Shown: piece after piece, positions 48,271-61,524 of the stretch
Layout: each line of letters opens with the position of its first letter
How positions within the stretch are numbered: position 1 is the stretch's first letter
Origin: Nectonema munidae
Lineage: Eukaryota; Nematomorpha; Nectonematoida; Nectonematidae
Length of the DNA: 64,000 bases
Direction of reading: 5' to 3'
Assembly: GCA_030549495.1 (NCBI GenBank)
Contig: JAUIRK010001049.1
Span: 124,001-188,000, forward strand
Translations under genes and position numbers: made by a program
Notes under the pieces: model-generated
Databases searched by the model: none
Seen by the model: the letters and a program-made list of their open reading frames with translations, nothing else
What the model was told of the DNA's origin: nothing

Positions 48271-50715
48271 TTGAAAATTTATAATTATATAGAATTTTGA
48301 AGGCATAACACTTTATATATTTAATTTTTTCAATAATCATGGCTACTTTTTAGAAAATGTTAATCAAAATTTTGATTGATTAGAAATATAGAATAAATAT
48401 TCCTTCAAATTTTACATAAAATATATGTTTTTAAACTAAATCGATCATGCTGGTTTCATTTCTAGACTCAGTTTTCGCGTTTAGAGGGAATAATATATCT
48501 GCCAGTGTCAATCAATGTGCCGTTTACATCTGAAAACTATCTCCAAAAATCAATTGCTTTTCATAAAAAATGAATATCACCGTTGAATTCAGCATACTTG
48601 AAAATTGGTATTTGTAAAAAACTTTATATAATTATTTAGATAAAGTTTCTTTTTGAGATGAGCTGTCATATATAAATCCATTTTTAAACAGGTTTGATTG
48701 TTTTTCATAAAAAATGGACATAACCACTGAATTCAGCATAGTTAAAATATATATGTAACGTTAAAAACTTATTAATATATGAGAAAAATGGGGGCACTTT
48801 AAGCCCCAGCACTTGAGAGACAAATTTAGCCCAGCACTAATAGGCTTAAAACAGGCGAAATATTTTACACACTAGGTTTTTTCTATGAATAACACAATGC
48901 ACCAGAACCATTTTTGGGTTTCCTTCTTTCATTAATTTTAAACAACCATTTACTTTCCCGTTATAACAGGAGCACCATATGCAGCGCAAGATATTCCATA
49001 TTTAGCTATGCGTGAAGAAATTTGATAGCTAGCTTTGGAGAGTACGCCGGGCACTGGCAGTTTGGGTATTGAAGAGAGATTTAATCGTTGTTCTTTTGGT
49101 AAATTTTTCTTTCAGAGATTTGAAGTAGTTTAAGTCTGAATTAGCACAAGCAGTGTATTTTGTTTTTAAGTGCAACTCAAGACCCCCGGTTGTCAAGCAT
49201 TGGGTAAAATTAAATTGGCAAAAGGTAATTTTTCATCGAGAACAGCTGGTATAAATCCAAACTTTAAATATTATTTTGAATATTGACGAACTTTTTTTAC
49301 TTTTGTTATTTATTTTGTACATGCTTTATTTTCTGAAATAAAAAATCCGAAAAGAAATATCAAATATAAAAAACTTGTGAAAATATTATTTTGTTATGGA
49401 AACCATGTCTAAATGAAAAGATCGAATTGTACTCTATCATATTATGGTTTTTTTTACACATGGAGAGAACATAAAAAGTAGTTCCACTAATGAGGATATT
49501 GTTCGACACCCGAATGCAAACCTAGAACTAGAGGTACCCGAAAGTCTTCTTTCTGTAAAAAATTTATTTGCAAAAATCACTCATATTTGATATGTCCTAC
49601 TTATAAAACTTTTTTATGTAGAACAGCTTTATGTTTCCTGTGCACTTTTTTGCTTACCTTGATGTGAAGTTAAAATTCAAACTTGATTATCATAAAATAA
49701 AATTTTCAAAGATGGCGTAATTTTTTTTCTAAAAAAATTTTTTTTGTGTAACCTAAGATCATTTACTTGAATAGATACCAAATTTATCGTGAACCTAAAA
49801 AGGAAAAAATATGTCAGACCCAAAAAATTTAGTCCAAAAATCCCATAAATTTGCTCAAAAAATTATTCTACATGAAAGCCGTTTAAATTTTGAAAATATA
49901 CGTTTTCTCTTTACCTATTTATTTTATACCAAAATTTTAATCTCAGAAAAATGGTGGAGTGAAAAGCCCAAGTGTGGCGGCATGCGAAGCTTAAAAAAAT
50001 ATTTCATAAAGGAAAGAAGACAACGATATCATTTAGTTCTCTTCTTTCCCAGAGAATTTTTATATTTGCAAAAGTGTCAACACCTGTCAAAAGATCTTTT
50101 TCTATGCTAAATAAACTTTTATGTAAAGACAGAAATTTTCACTCTTCAAATATTCTTAAATAATTTCTATTGCAATAAAATGATGTGTTAGTGAAGCCAC
50201 AGGGTGAGATGAAACAAAAAAGAAATACTCTTTTTTTATAGGAAATAACAAGATCTTATTATAAACTAATCCCACTTGGCACACCCCTCAGATCCTGTTT
50301 TGTTTTATACTCGCAAATCATTACTTTATCCACAACTCATCATAATTTCATTTACATTGAATACACACATGCATTTTTCTTTGCTTCATTTCACCACGTG
50401 GATATTTTTATTCACATATCATTCTATCGCACCAAAAAAACTTATTATTTCCGCCCAGGACTTCTTTTATGATTTTTTAAATTTGAATTTTTTAGAACTT
50501 GAAAAAGCGTGAGTCCAAACTAAAATTAATTGTTTCAAACAATAAACTAAGAATATAGTTTATTTACTTACAAAATTTTGATTCATGTTCAGCACACTAG
50601 ATTTTATAAATAAAGGTGAGGTATTATTCTATGCGATAAAAGAAAATTTTATTCTGCAATTTTATTATTGGTGAATGAATACAGAATTTCAATGAATTAA
50701 GTTTCGATTTATAAC
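48271..50715. other. AT-rich intergenic stretch, nothing firm
   Basis: 48799-48849 holds two TTAA-bounded GCCCCAGCAC / CCAGCACTAATAGG motifs, perhaps a piggyBac-style terminus. The open frame at 49811-50110 has no start context, domain or splice sites and is not called. Confidence 0.4.
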
Positions 50716-51130
50716 ATATACATCCAGTAACGTAGCCAGGAATTTTTATTTGGAGGGGCCGAATGGGGCACTAACATATATGTTTACCTAAAGGCTTGTT
50801 CAAAAATTAATATAACAAATGAGCTTATAACGATTCTACTCTGTGCTCCTATATCTACTTGTCTCTTTCAATTTTTTTGTTAACATTTCTGATTTAGTCA
50901 TTTCTTATCTTCGTTTCTCATACCAAAGAGTAATTTTTATTATAAATTTGCTTTCTTATTACAGGAAGATTTTACTTGATCGCCATCGTCAATGATATCA
51001 AAATTTTTACAAGCTTTATATTGTTAGTAATTCATTTTTTAATTTGCTACCTTCAATTTTTTTGATGGCCGCCCCACAACTGGAGGGGCCAGGCCCAAAT
51101 GCCCCTCGCTGGTTTCGTGGATGTATACAT
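50716..51130. mobile_element. MITE with imperfect inverted ends
   Basis: Left ATATACATCCAGTAACGTAG then CCAGG, right read inward ATGTATACATCCACGAAACC then AGCGAGG. The subterminal GGAGGGGCC (left) and GGCCCCTCC (right, read inward) also pair. Noncoding, about 415 bp. The CAGTAACGTAGCC words recall hAT ends, but no 8-bp duplication is clear. Confidence 0.55.
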
Positions 51131-51239
51131 TGACAAATACAGTAAACCCTCCAATCGACCACCAAAGGGACTTTATAAAAATGGGCGAATTATAGAAAAA
51201 AATATTAAAAATTTTTAATGATGTAGTTTTTAGAAAACG

Positions 51240-52620
51240 TATAATAAGATCAAGCTTTTTTCAAAAAAGAAGTCACTTTTTGTTGTATTAAACGGGAATC
51301 AATTTGTGTTTGTTTCATTTCAAACTTTTGTTCAACGATGCAAAGGAGATGGTAAATTTCACCATAGTCTTTTTCTAAACAAAATAGTTTTACATCTTTC
51401 ATTTTTTCAATGGAATCTTGTATATTTTTTCCATCCCTTCATGTACTTCTTCCTCTTCTTCATCCGTTTGAACTTGATCAATACAACTACTGCTGTTATT
51501 AAAAACATCGCTACCTTCCCAATCTGAAGAAAACTCTTCGATAACAGGTGCGACTTTGTCAACGTCAATATAATCAATCATCAATTTCATTTATGGCTTC
51601 TTGCATCCTTAGGAGAAAGAATACGGTGAATAATACTAACTAGTTCTATATCTTCGTCGTTTCCCGTTTCCATCATGTTTTCTTCCCCGACAAACCCACA
51701 TTTTTTAAATCATTTTATTATCATTGAACTATTGCATTCTTTGACGGATTTGTATAACCATTCACATGCATCCAAAACTGCAATTGCTTTGACTAAACAT
51801 GAGGCAGTTTTTTCATTATCCATTCTATTCAAAAGTCTACGAAACAACATTTTTTACAATTTCTTTTGATATGCGATATAATTCCTTGATCTAAAGCAGT
51901 GTTTCTTAACCTTTTTTCAGCTCACACTATTAAAAAAATTTTTTTCCCTCGCACCACTCCAACAATTTTTTTAAACAATTTATTCAACAAAAAAACATAT
52001 TTTTTTAAAAAAAAAATTCAAATTTTTATAATTAATCAATGACATTTCTGTTTTTTTATTAATGAGTGAATAAGAAAATTTTTATATACAGGAGAGAAGA
52101 AGACAGGTTATTAACACTCCAATTTGCACAATAATAATAATATCATGATACACATTTATGACTTGAACTGTTGGCATAAACACATAAAAAAGAAAAAAAT
52201 TATCGCCTTTTTGCACTCATGAAAAATCAATATAAGTAGTAATCATTTTATCGTGTTCTATGAAAATTATTGTTATTTCAGAAGTTCATGAAAAAAATTT
52301 TTGATCAAAATTTTCATAAAATTCAAAATTTTGGTTTTTTGAAAATATCAGAAACCCGGATCTAAAGGTTGAAGTACAGGAGTTGTATTTTGAAGAATAA
52401 AAATTATTTTAACATTACCCAAAATGGATAAATCTTTTGTATGAGCAGTAGCATTATCTATGAATAAAATGACTTGATTTTGTTTTTCCATAAATTTGTT
52501 GAAATTACCCACTCTTCAAAAAAGAAAAAGCTTTAGAATTATATCTCCATTCAACTGATAAAATTTTAGGATTCAAGTTTAGAAAAGAGCGAGGTTTAAC
52601 GGCTTTACCAATTACAGCAT
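51240..52620 (-). mobile_element. Tigger/CENP-B-type transposase relic, split by a MITE
   Basis: On the minus strand: VIGKAVKPRSF, VILFIDNATAHTK (second catalytic Asp), IIFILQNTTPVLQPLD. After the 51897-52359 insertion it resumes with LDQGIISHIKRNCKK, MLFRRLLNRMDNEK and AIAVLDACEWLYKSVKEC. The tail has QIDSRLIQQKVTSFLKKA, the typical C-terminal motif. The N-terminal DNA-binding domain is missing. Few breaks occur outside the insertion, so this is one of the better preserved copies in the window. Confidence 0.75.
51897..52359. mobile_element. hAT MITE inserted in the Tigger relic
   Basis: 463 bp flanked by perfect ATCTAAAG repeats (51889-51896 and 52360-52367). The ends are CAGTGTTTCTTAACCTTTTT and, read inward from the right, CCGGGTTTCTGATATTTTC. 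The duplication falls in the codons for the conserved LDQG motif, so LD is read on both sides of the insertion. Confidence 0.8.
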
Positions 52621-53001
52621 TAAATACAATTGATTTATAATAAATAATAATAAAAGATAAAAAATGATTAAAATTTGTACAATGTAAATTTATCATATTA
52701 GATGGTCGGTTTAAGGAGGCTGAATCAATAAGTTAGGCCAATTATAAATGGTCGATGTACGGAATAGAGAGGTAGTCGAACTAGAGAATATTATTTATAT
52801 TAAAATTCATACAGAAATAAAGCGTACTTACAAAAATCGTTTTAAAAGGATATAAAAGGTTTTAGTGTATATCTTTGAGAAACAATTGATTTCAAAATTG
52901 CCTGCTTTTATATGTTTATAGGTTTAAAATTTTGTTCACACCCTAAACTTTGTTCTCTGCAGACAAATAGGGAGATGGAGCTACAATAAAAAATTATCTA
53001 A

Positions 53002-53007
53002 TTTATT
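53002..53007 (-). promoter_or_regulatory. Polyadenylation signal of the CKAP5-like gene
   Basis: AATAAA on the minus strand about 28 bases after the TAA stop at 53035-53037. Confidence 0.55.
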
Positions 53008-53034
53008 TCAATACAACAATGGAGAAGAAAGTGG

Positions 53035-56000
53035 TTAGAGACTTTTAATTTCTAGAAAGCATTCAGATATGACATTTTTTATACGCATTTCATCCCGGTC
53101 ACTCAAGCCCTTCTCCAACTTCTTTTCTTTTTTTACGCGGAGCAGGCCGGCATAAATGAATTTTCGAAATCGTAAACTTCTGCCCGCGATAAAGGACGCG
53201 AAATCAAATTCAGGGTTTTCAATCAAGAAATGGTAGAGGCGATGAATGCCAGTCTTGTATTCCACTGAATTGCTGATGTCTACGAAAATGGAGTGGATTT
53301 GGACCAAAGTATCGTTGCTATTCTTCTTGTGAACTTGCGAATGGAAAGGTAAGCACGAATTAGTATCCATACTTCCTTTGTTGGCAGGAGAGAGAAAGGA
53401 AAGGTCTTTCAGTTGAGCGCCAGGCGAGAGTACGACGTCTTGGTCTTGTAGAAACTTCAGCATAAAAGCTTCCAACTCATTCTCTTGCGTATTTTTGAAG
53501 TTTTCGAGATAGATTAAGTATAACGCCTCTTTGTATGCTAAAGTTAAATAGAAGATCATCGTTTTAATGATTCTGTAAATAATGTCATTTTTCCTCTTTT
53601 TACAAAAGTTTATCGAGTATTTGGAAGTAAAAATAGAGAGATGAGAGATGATAGTAAACAAGTTTAGAGATTCCTTTTTATTCACATTTTGCCGGATTTC
53701 TGATAAACACCTGAATGTGAATTTTGCCAAGCTTTCAGCATTGCTATCATCTAAGAGAACGGCGTCTATGATCGCTTCAACCGACAACAATATCACAACA
53801 AGCAGCTGTGTTATTTCAAAATTTGTAACGATTTTGTTGCAGCACAAGTGTATGCTACGCTGAATCAGTTTAAAATTTCTGCAATTACTCATTACGGGCT
53901 GCGAGAGCAATCGGAAGAAGCAATAAAGTACTTTGCACAAAGTTTCATTAGTTAAATAAAAGTTGGCATCTGAATCCGAAAAAATAGTGATAAGAAGAGA
54001 GAGGCAAAGCTTCATCCCAGAAAATATATCCTTACTCAAATCAAGGAGTTCGCCAGAGTCCGCAAATTCAGGACACATTTGCTCTGAGTGAGCTCTAAAA
54101 AAATTTTGTAGAAGAATTGAAACAGAATAAACAAGTTTTTCAGCATAGGTCTCTAAAATCTCTTCTTTGTGTGGAGTCTTCAAAGCTTCCTCGCATTGAA
54201 GTAATGACTTGAAACTATCTTTAATGCCAAACGACTCTGAACTCATTTTATTCAGAACTTCCAGTATCAGAGTTTGCTTTAAAAAATTGTCCGCATCTTT
54301 GGAAGAAATTTCAGAATTAAAATTTTTATCACAGTGGTTACTTGTTTGTAAAGGTGGAATAACATATTTATTACGCTCTTCAACTTCCAGAGTTCGGTGA
54401 TTGTGCTTAGCAGAAGATGAGGAAATCATTTCGAGACTGTTATCATTGTTATTTGTATCGAATTTAAGGGAATTTGCAGTATGTATATTTTCTTTAATCA
54501 TTTCATACTTAGAATCTGTGTTTCCATTTTTTTTGTGAAAAGAAAATGTTCTTATAGAAGATTTTAAATGTAAACCTTGTGGATTTGAAACAAGATTTGT
54601 TTGATAGGAAGAGTCATTAGAGAGATTATTGCAGTGTACAGCAACTTTATCTCGTGCAAGAATACTAAGTCTTTCTTCAATAAAATTGACTTCTTTCTCA
54701 CTGAAAGAATCAGAAGATAAAATTTCACCAAAACTTTCCTTTTTAAACTGCGAAAACACCTCCCAAAGTAAATCAAGAACAGCTGCCTCAACCAGATGAT
54801 CATTTTTTTCAGTTAAATTAGAAATGATAATTTTTAGCAAGTTGACAAGACTGGAACGGCATTCAAAAAGTGTAGAAAGGGAGTAGTATGTCAAGGCATA
54901 ATGCAATTCTTGAAAACAACACGCCTTTTGATTGAGATTGCATCTTTTTAAAGCTTCTAGCAAGAATTGCATTACTTTGGAAATTGGGTAGAGAGCATAA
55001 GCTTTGTGCAGAAGATCTTTACGAAGTTGCTCTCGCAAACTTTCATGGGGATCAGAGAGCTTGGAGAAGACATGAGGGAAGAAGGTAGAAGCTTCATACT
55101 CTGAAAGGACATACTTTCTTGTCGTTAAGGATAAAAACAGGTCTGCAAGGTATTCCAAACACTTTTCATCAAAAGGCAAATTATTTTCGTAAAACTTGAT
55201 CGTGATCCAGCGCAGAATGATGTCCAAATGAGAGATAGTAGCATCAACATCCGAAATCAGGGATGAAGAAAAATAATCGAGCACAGAAAGTGGGACTTCT
55301 AAATCACTGATATCAAACATTGCAGTGCAGAGTTCAGTACTGATTCCGCTTCTCAGAGTCTGTCTCTTTAAAAAGAACATGTATTCAGGACTGGGACTAG
55401 AGAAATTCCATTTAGCACACGGATTGGAGGAAAGGTACTCTTCGATCCTAGTTGATTTATCATCACTATCCAAAATGCCGCCATTTTGATTTGGTGGTAA
55501 CTTCTTTGAAAGAGTTGCTGAATCAGAAGTTTCAGAAGCAGCACTCAACTCGATTTCATCTTCTTTAGATGATGATGAATCGCATTCCACTTCTTCTGAT
55601 GGAGTCTTCGTTTGAGCAAGTGGTCCTCTGCATGGAGGTTTAGCATTCCTACCTTTATACTTTGCTAACTCTGCTTCCAAACTTTGGGCTAAACTTGTCT
55701 TTAATTCACTAGCAATTTTTTTCACAATTTTTTCACTTCGCGTGTAAATGGATAAAACACCTAAAACACTTATAGAACTATTTCTGATATTTGGGTTTGG
55801 AGACTGTAGAGAGGTTTGTAAATTCGAAATCAAAGACTTCAAATCTACACCTTCTAAACCAAAATCGGTTATTCCATTTTGGCACCAATTCAAAGCATAT
55901 TCTTGATTTTTTGGATTTTTTTTAACAAGAACATACTTCAATATGTCTGACAAGACTTCAGGAAATCCAATCGCTTCACTGATGTTATAAAGAGTCTGAA

Positions 56001-59000
56001 AAATTAAAAATCGAAATTAAAAAAGAATATAACAAAATACTATATAGTAATTTTGTATAATATACAGAACTTGCATGATGTCACAATTACTTTGCAAATA
56101 ATTGCATTTTTAGCTCAGTTAGATTCGTTTGTCTTAACCCGAATTCAATTAAGATGTCATAATTCTTGAACACACAAAGAAAGTGAATGGTGTATATGGT
56201 AAAGGGAGATGAAAATAAGAACACAAATTATAAATTTTGAACAACTAATTAAAAAAGAAAAATAAATTTTTATTAAATAATCGTGATCACGAGTTGGATT
56301 CTAACTCAAAACGTTGGGTATCAAATTTATCAAAGCTAGCCATCTAACAACTTTACACACAACTTCAAAACATGCCTACAAAATAGATTTACCCTGAAAT
56401 AAAATGTAATGGATTGTCATAAAACGCATTATTCATGATTTTATATAAGCATAAATATACATATAAAGCAGAGGCACCCGCATTCAGGGGACGACCACGG
56501 TCTCTCTAATAACTTGAACATAGCATAGAGTTTAAATTTTTTAGTCCATTATTTCGTTTTCTCTGTCATCATCGTACCATTATCCAGGGTTGTGAAGGCG
56601 AAGGAAAAATATCTAACTGCGATCCTGTCTCCACGTACTTACAAAAATTCAACTCTGACTCTAAGTACTCAAAAACTTAATAAATTTAACGCCAACTCTT
56701 CACTTGTTATTAACTAGCTGAATTACCAATAAACTATCTAACTTAGAAAGCAAGGAATAGTAAGATCAAGTAACTTGGCCTTTTGCCCAAGTGTGAATTT
56801 ACCGGGCTGAGCTACACAAACAAAACTAGGGTTAGTTTCATTGGGCTTTTTACGTGTCTCATTAAGTTTTGTGAATACGTATCCTATCATTAAAATTAGA
56901 AATAGTAGCATACTTTTAAATGTATGCTGTTACGCACTCGAAGAGTTTTTTTAGTAATTAGATAAATGACTCTAATAGAGGGCAATAAATAAATAAATTA
57001 AAGCTTAGAATAAACTTTAATTATAAATAGCATTGAGGAGACGTTAGCACTATACACACCCGTAAACAAAACTAACACTTTTAGAATAAGTGCCGGATAG
57101 TAGTGAAGAGATGGTTCATTAAATATCAGAGATGTGGAACTGGAGAGGATGAAGCTAATAACGCTTGGGTCAGAAGAGGTTGTAGCATTAAAGCCCAGAA
57201 AAAAACTTTTGGCTTATCATTCAAAGGAAGAAGCAAAGGAACTTACGTTGAAAATGAGAGAGCTCGCTTTAGCATCGCCAATCTTGTCAACCAAGTCGGG
57301 TAGAGAGAGGGACACACACACCCGAGAAAATCGAGAAGAGTTCGAGAGGGCACAGCGATAGGACGCGAGGCAGGAAATGATTGCGCACTTGACTTTAAAA
57401 ACGTGTATGTTGTTGTCCTTGAGTCCGGGCTTCTTGCAAATCAAGTGGACAAAGGCTTGCACCGGAAACTCTTGCCGTGTCTCACTCTCTAAATGAAGAT
57501 TCGAGGTAGCACCAATCATTTCTTGTACACAGTAGTCGAAGATGGCTAATGACTATACCTGTTTCTATTACGTTTCTTTAAATTCATTGGCAAACAATTT
57601 CTACCATTTTCATATAACTTATGCAACTAAATTTTTTATTTGTCATTCCAAAAAGTTAACTTTTATATTTTAGATGAAGTGGTGCTGAAGATAATCATTT
57701 GATGGGATTTGAACGACACACAGCCCTATTTCGCCTCCGCAAGGCTTCTTCGAGTGGGAGTATCAAATTTCATCAATAAAGTTTCTTACTATTTTGCAGT
57801 TTATATTAATTACACAGAAATTATGCGTATTTGGTTTGACATTATATTATATACACACACACACATACACATTATAAAAGTAAAAAATGATGAAACTATT
57901 TTAAAATGGCAGAAATTATCGTGGATGAATTTACCGGACAAGCTTTTTATTCTTGAAGACAAGGGATCGTGGAGTGCTTTCATCAATAAGGCACAATTTG
58001 AAGCGTTTGCATCTAACTACAAGAAAATAAGATTTGATGTGGTTTTAACGACAGACTAATCCACGGTATTGGGGGATTCTGGCATTATCCATAACAAGAA
58101 TAAATCATGGATTCTTTTTCAACGAATTCCATTTAAATCTCTTTAAAAAAGTTTTAAAATCTTCACCGGTTACAGCCTTATCATGATGAACCTTATGACA
58201 TACGACTATATTTGTTCATAACCGCTATTACTCAAATGTTTCTACTTCTAGCCGAAGGAACGAAGGTATATGCACGCACATCTTGTAATTTTACTTCCTC
58301 ATATACTTGTACGAAGAACAATGCTAAATCCTACGTTATTAATAAAGATTCTGTCATCGTTATTTGTTTCTAAGCTTTTGTATCGGTAGGCATATTGACG
58401 CTAGTCAATTGTTCCGTCCCATTTCTTCTTTGTGAAACGAGTGTTACACGGTTAACGGTATACTGAAATTTAGAGAGATCTTTCACCGTGCTCGTAGACA
58501 CTGAAATGAGAAACATTGAATAAATACAGTGACACATTTTTTGCAACCTTAGTGTGATCAACATAAGGAAGTAATCGACTTTATATTAGGAGTTAGGGTT
58601 TATCTTTACCATGCTTTATGAGGTATGTGAGAAGCTTTAAAAACTTTTGGAGAATTGTATCTACTGAATTGTAGCTGAGATTCAGCACCAATGATATCGC
58701 AGACACCGAAGCCCCTTCTAATGTGTTATTAACAATGCGTTTTCTGTCTCCATCAGAGATAGGCAATTGTGTTTGGCTAATTGACTTTTCATTTGTTTCT
58801 TGGTTTTTTAATGTGGATTATATTTTTTTATAGATGTTGATTTACTTCAATGCTTCGACATCATCATGTTTAGTTCTCTATTAAATGGTCATTTAGGAAT
58901 AAAAACCTATGGAAAATAAAAGTATAATCAAATGGGAAAGTTGGAAAAAAGTCAGGCAAAAAACAAGTCAGACAATAAACGAAAAAAGACAATAAAAGAA

Positions 59001-61524
59001 AAAATAATATATTTCTTTTTTTGAAATATATATTATGCCTATGACACTAATTTTGATTGGAAGATATTTGTAATAATCTTAAAATAAGGTGTTTTTATTT
59101 TGAGAAACACTTATTGCCTACATAATATTAAAGGGAAAAATAGTGATTCTTTTAATTTTTTAAAAAATATTTATCAACGTCGATGCATCGTCTATTTTTG
59201 GTGAATTTAAGGCGCGTGTTAAAATATAGACAAAAATTTTTTTTTTCAAAAGTAAAGACTATATTTATGATTTATAATTGGAATTATAGAATTCAAAAAA
59301 TTGATTTTTCATTAAAAAATGATATATGTAAACCAAAAATGTGAAACGTTTATCTTTAGAATCACTTAGGTCTAATAGTTTGCTAAAATATGCTTTCCAA
59401 GAAAAGGGACAAAACTGCCCAAATGTTGCTTTTAATCAAACCACAAGAGATCGTGCATCTTCAATATTTTTATAAAATTTCCTCATAGAGCTAGAGAATA
59501 TTTGAATTATTTTGACCTACAATTTTGTATATGTAAATATTTCCAAAAAAAGACTTTAGTGGATAATCATAATTCATAGGATGTTTGCTTACAACTGTGT
59601 AATTATTTGCGCTTTAAAAATTGCTAAACTATAAAATAGGTTCCATTTAAAAATCTCGGACTTAAATATCCTACATTCGTGTTAAAAATTAGAGCAAAAA
59701 GAAAAATACTTTCAATGAATTTCAGGATGTGTTCAGCAGAATTCAATCGTTCTTTCCAATTAGAGCTTTGCAATTCAGAAATTTTGTTAAGCGACACTTC
59801 AGAAGAAAACTGATCTGTGATGAGTGAGACCGCATCCTGATATGTTATTTCTTGTTCAACAAACAAAAGAGGAAGACTTCTTTTATTGGGCTGAGATATC
59901 GAAGTCGAGTTTGTACTGTCATCGTTCTTTTTCTGAGTGGCTTTCGTCTTTTGAATCGGGACTTTATTTGACTTGATCTTTTTTGAAACAACTTTCTAAA
60001 TGCATTGAAAGAAACACTGGAAAAATAATACTGAAGATACAAAGGCAAATTCAAATTAAGTTGAAATATGTTTATTCAATTTGCTATGTTGTTTTTGTAG
60101 GAATCGCTTATTTATTTTGGTTTCAATTGATAGTTTGATTCAAAAATTTTAGAAAAGTTATAAATAATAAAAACAAAATAGTGGCAATTTTTAATTACAG
60201 TACAAGTTAGTTCTAAGTAGTGGTGGAATCATACTAAAATTTTGTAAAAGGCGATTCTAATTGTTCTTGATTAAAAAATTGCTTTTAATTGGACAAATAG
60301 GGCTTAGTTAGAGCATTCAATATTCATTCAGCAGTATATATGTTTATCAAGTGATACTCTTGAGAGAATTTTTAAAATTAAATTTTAAATAAAAGATTTA
60401 CTCCATGAATGCTAATCGAAATGAAAAAACTTTCAACGTTGTTCACCTGTCAAATTTAGGATAGAATCACACTTAAAAACGTTGATAAGTCGAATTAAAG
60501 ACTTTTAGATATACTCATAGGTTGTCTTGTTTTAACAAATTTTCTATTTTTCTTTTAAATTTCAGTGATTTTTTTTTGAATTAAAATCCGAATTTAATTG
60601 TTGAGTTTGTCTATATATTGTTTTGACGTAAAAATTTTATTTAAAGTCTTTTTTATATTTTAACATTATTTTAATTCATAGTTAAAACATACTTTTTTTG
60701 TGTTTCTTTTTCCATAATTTATAAGTCCAAATTCTAACTTATAAGGCTAACATACACCATAAAAACGAGTCAACAAGCACAAAAAATGAAAACCTTTGTT
60801 TCTACAATTAGATTTGAACTTCACAAATAAAACCCCTAAAACCTATCTCAAATATTTATAATCTAACTCCATATTTTGGTATAATGCACCAAAAAATATT
60901 TATCAACTCAAAAAATTTTCCCAACACATTTTTTTTGCAAAAAACTTTTGCTAAAGTCAAAAGAAATATTTACCACTATATTTCAGCCTTTTTATACATC
61001 AAAATGAAAATTTGATATACCAGAAGAACCAATAAAAAATTTTTTATCTTACATAAGAGTCATAAAAAATTTATTCAAAAATAGACTTAAAATTTTTTCT
61101 TTAGAATTTCTAAACAAATTCTTCAATTTCTGATACCCCTAGGATCTTGAATCGAATACTATAAGTCTACTCTTTAACAAATTCATTAACCCTTTCGACA
61201 AAAGCGCAAAAAATAGTTCCAATATCATTAAATGATTCATATGAATGATACTTCAAGAGAGGATTTCGCAGAAGGCCTTTGTTTTGACGGGTTCGAACTA
61301 AAATAAATCAATAAAGGCTTAAACGTTGATTTGTAGCGTCGCAATGAAGACTTCTCTTTACCTCATCGCCTCTTTACTTTGAATGGGAATGGAGGAAGAA
61401 ATGTTGTTGTGGCGCTTAATCTGAACAGTATTGGAGTATTCTTTCACTTTGTCCAATTTGATTTTATCGATTTCGCCAATCATAGGAAGTACTTCTTTCT
61501 CACCAAATATTTTTAGTAAAGTAC
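53035..61524 (-). CDS. CKAP5: XMAP215/CKAP5-family microtubule polymerase, 3' part, lacking TOG4
   Basis: XMAP215 proteins bind tubulin through TOG domains and speed microtubule plus-end growth. Exons (minus): 61362-61524, about 59710-59995, 57247-57545 and 53035-55995. The first ends TOG2 (LLKIFGEKEVLPMIGEIDKI). The second is a Lys-rich linker plus the TOG3 start (SSNWKERL). The third is core TOG3 (CKKPGLKDNNIHVFKVK, SLPDLVDKIGDAK). The last exon, 986 codons, finishes TOG3 (KKNPKNQEYALNW), has a Ser/Glu-rich linker of about 80 residues, then TOG5 (from KWNFSSPSPEY to about 250 residues on) and the conserved C-terminal helix bundle. Human CKAP5 has TOG4 in the place of that short linker; here it is absent from a continuous open frame. 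Last two junctions are phase-matched. The 61362/59995 junction is not resolved. The 5' exons (TOG1, most of TOG2) lie beyond the window or were missed. Confidence 0.87.
55996..57246 (-). other. CKAP5 intron between TOG3 exons
   Basis: Donor GTAAGT at 57246-57241 and acceptor TTTTTCAG at 55996-55998. It contains the dispersed repeat 56632-56708 (copy of 39430-39505) and nothing else recognised. Confidence 0.6.
57965..58025 (-). mobile_element. SINE family A body fragment in a CKAP5 intron
   Basis: GATCGTGGAGTGCTTTCATC, then AAGGCACAATTTGAAGCG, matches the reverse-complemented SINE body at 6100-6160. The tRNA-like head is gone. An open frame crossing it at 57709-58059 is therefore not a gene. 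Confidence 0.5.
58140..58795 (-). mobile_element. Second IS630/Tc1-like transposase relic, in a CKAP5 intron
   Basis: On the minus strand: a helix-turn-helix block PISDGDRKRIVNNTLEGASV then SAISLVLNLSYNSVDTIL. Next come TRFTKKKWDGTIDE (58390-58440), FINNVGFSIVLRTS with Asn where the first catalytic Asp is expected, and SRNI-VIAVMNKYSRMS. These give an IS630-type domain order with several breaks. The sequence differs from the 13306-14947 element, so it is a separate family. Terminal repeats were not recognised. Confidence 0.6.
59996..61361 (-). other. CKAP5 intron with unresolved edges
   Basis: Upstream donors GTAAAG occur at 61361-61356 and 61377-61372. Downstream acceptors are possible after 59996 and within the next 90 bases. 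The choices give different phases, so a small extra exon may hide here. No repeat copy or coding stretch is otherwise seen. Confidence 0.45.

Noticed and set aside
49811-50110. 99-codon plus-strand frame
   Set aside because: AT-rich composition, no domain, no splice context, and an overlapping frame of similar length.
57709-58059. 116-codon plus-strand frame
   Set aside because: It crosses a SINE body fragment and an antisense transposase relic inside a CKAP5 intron.
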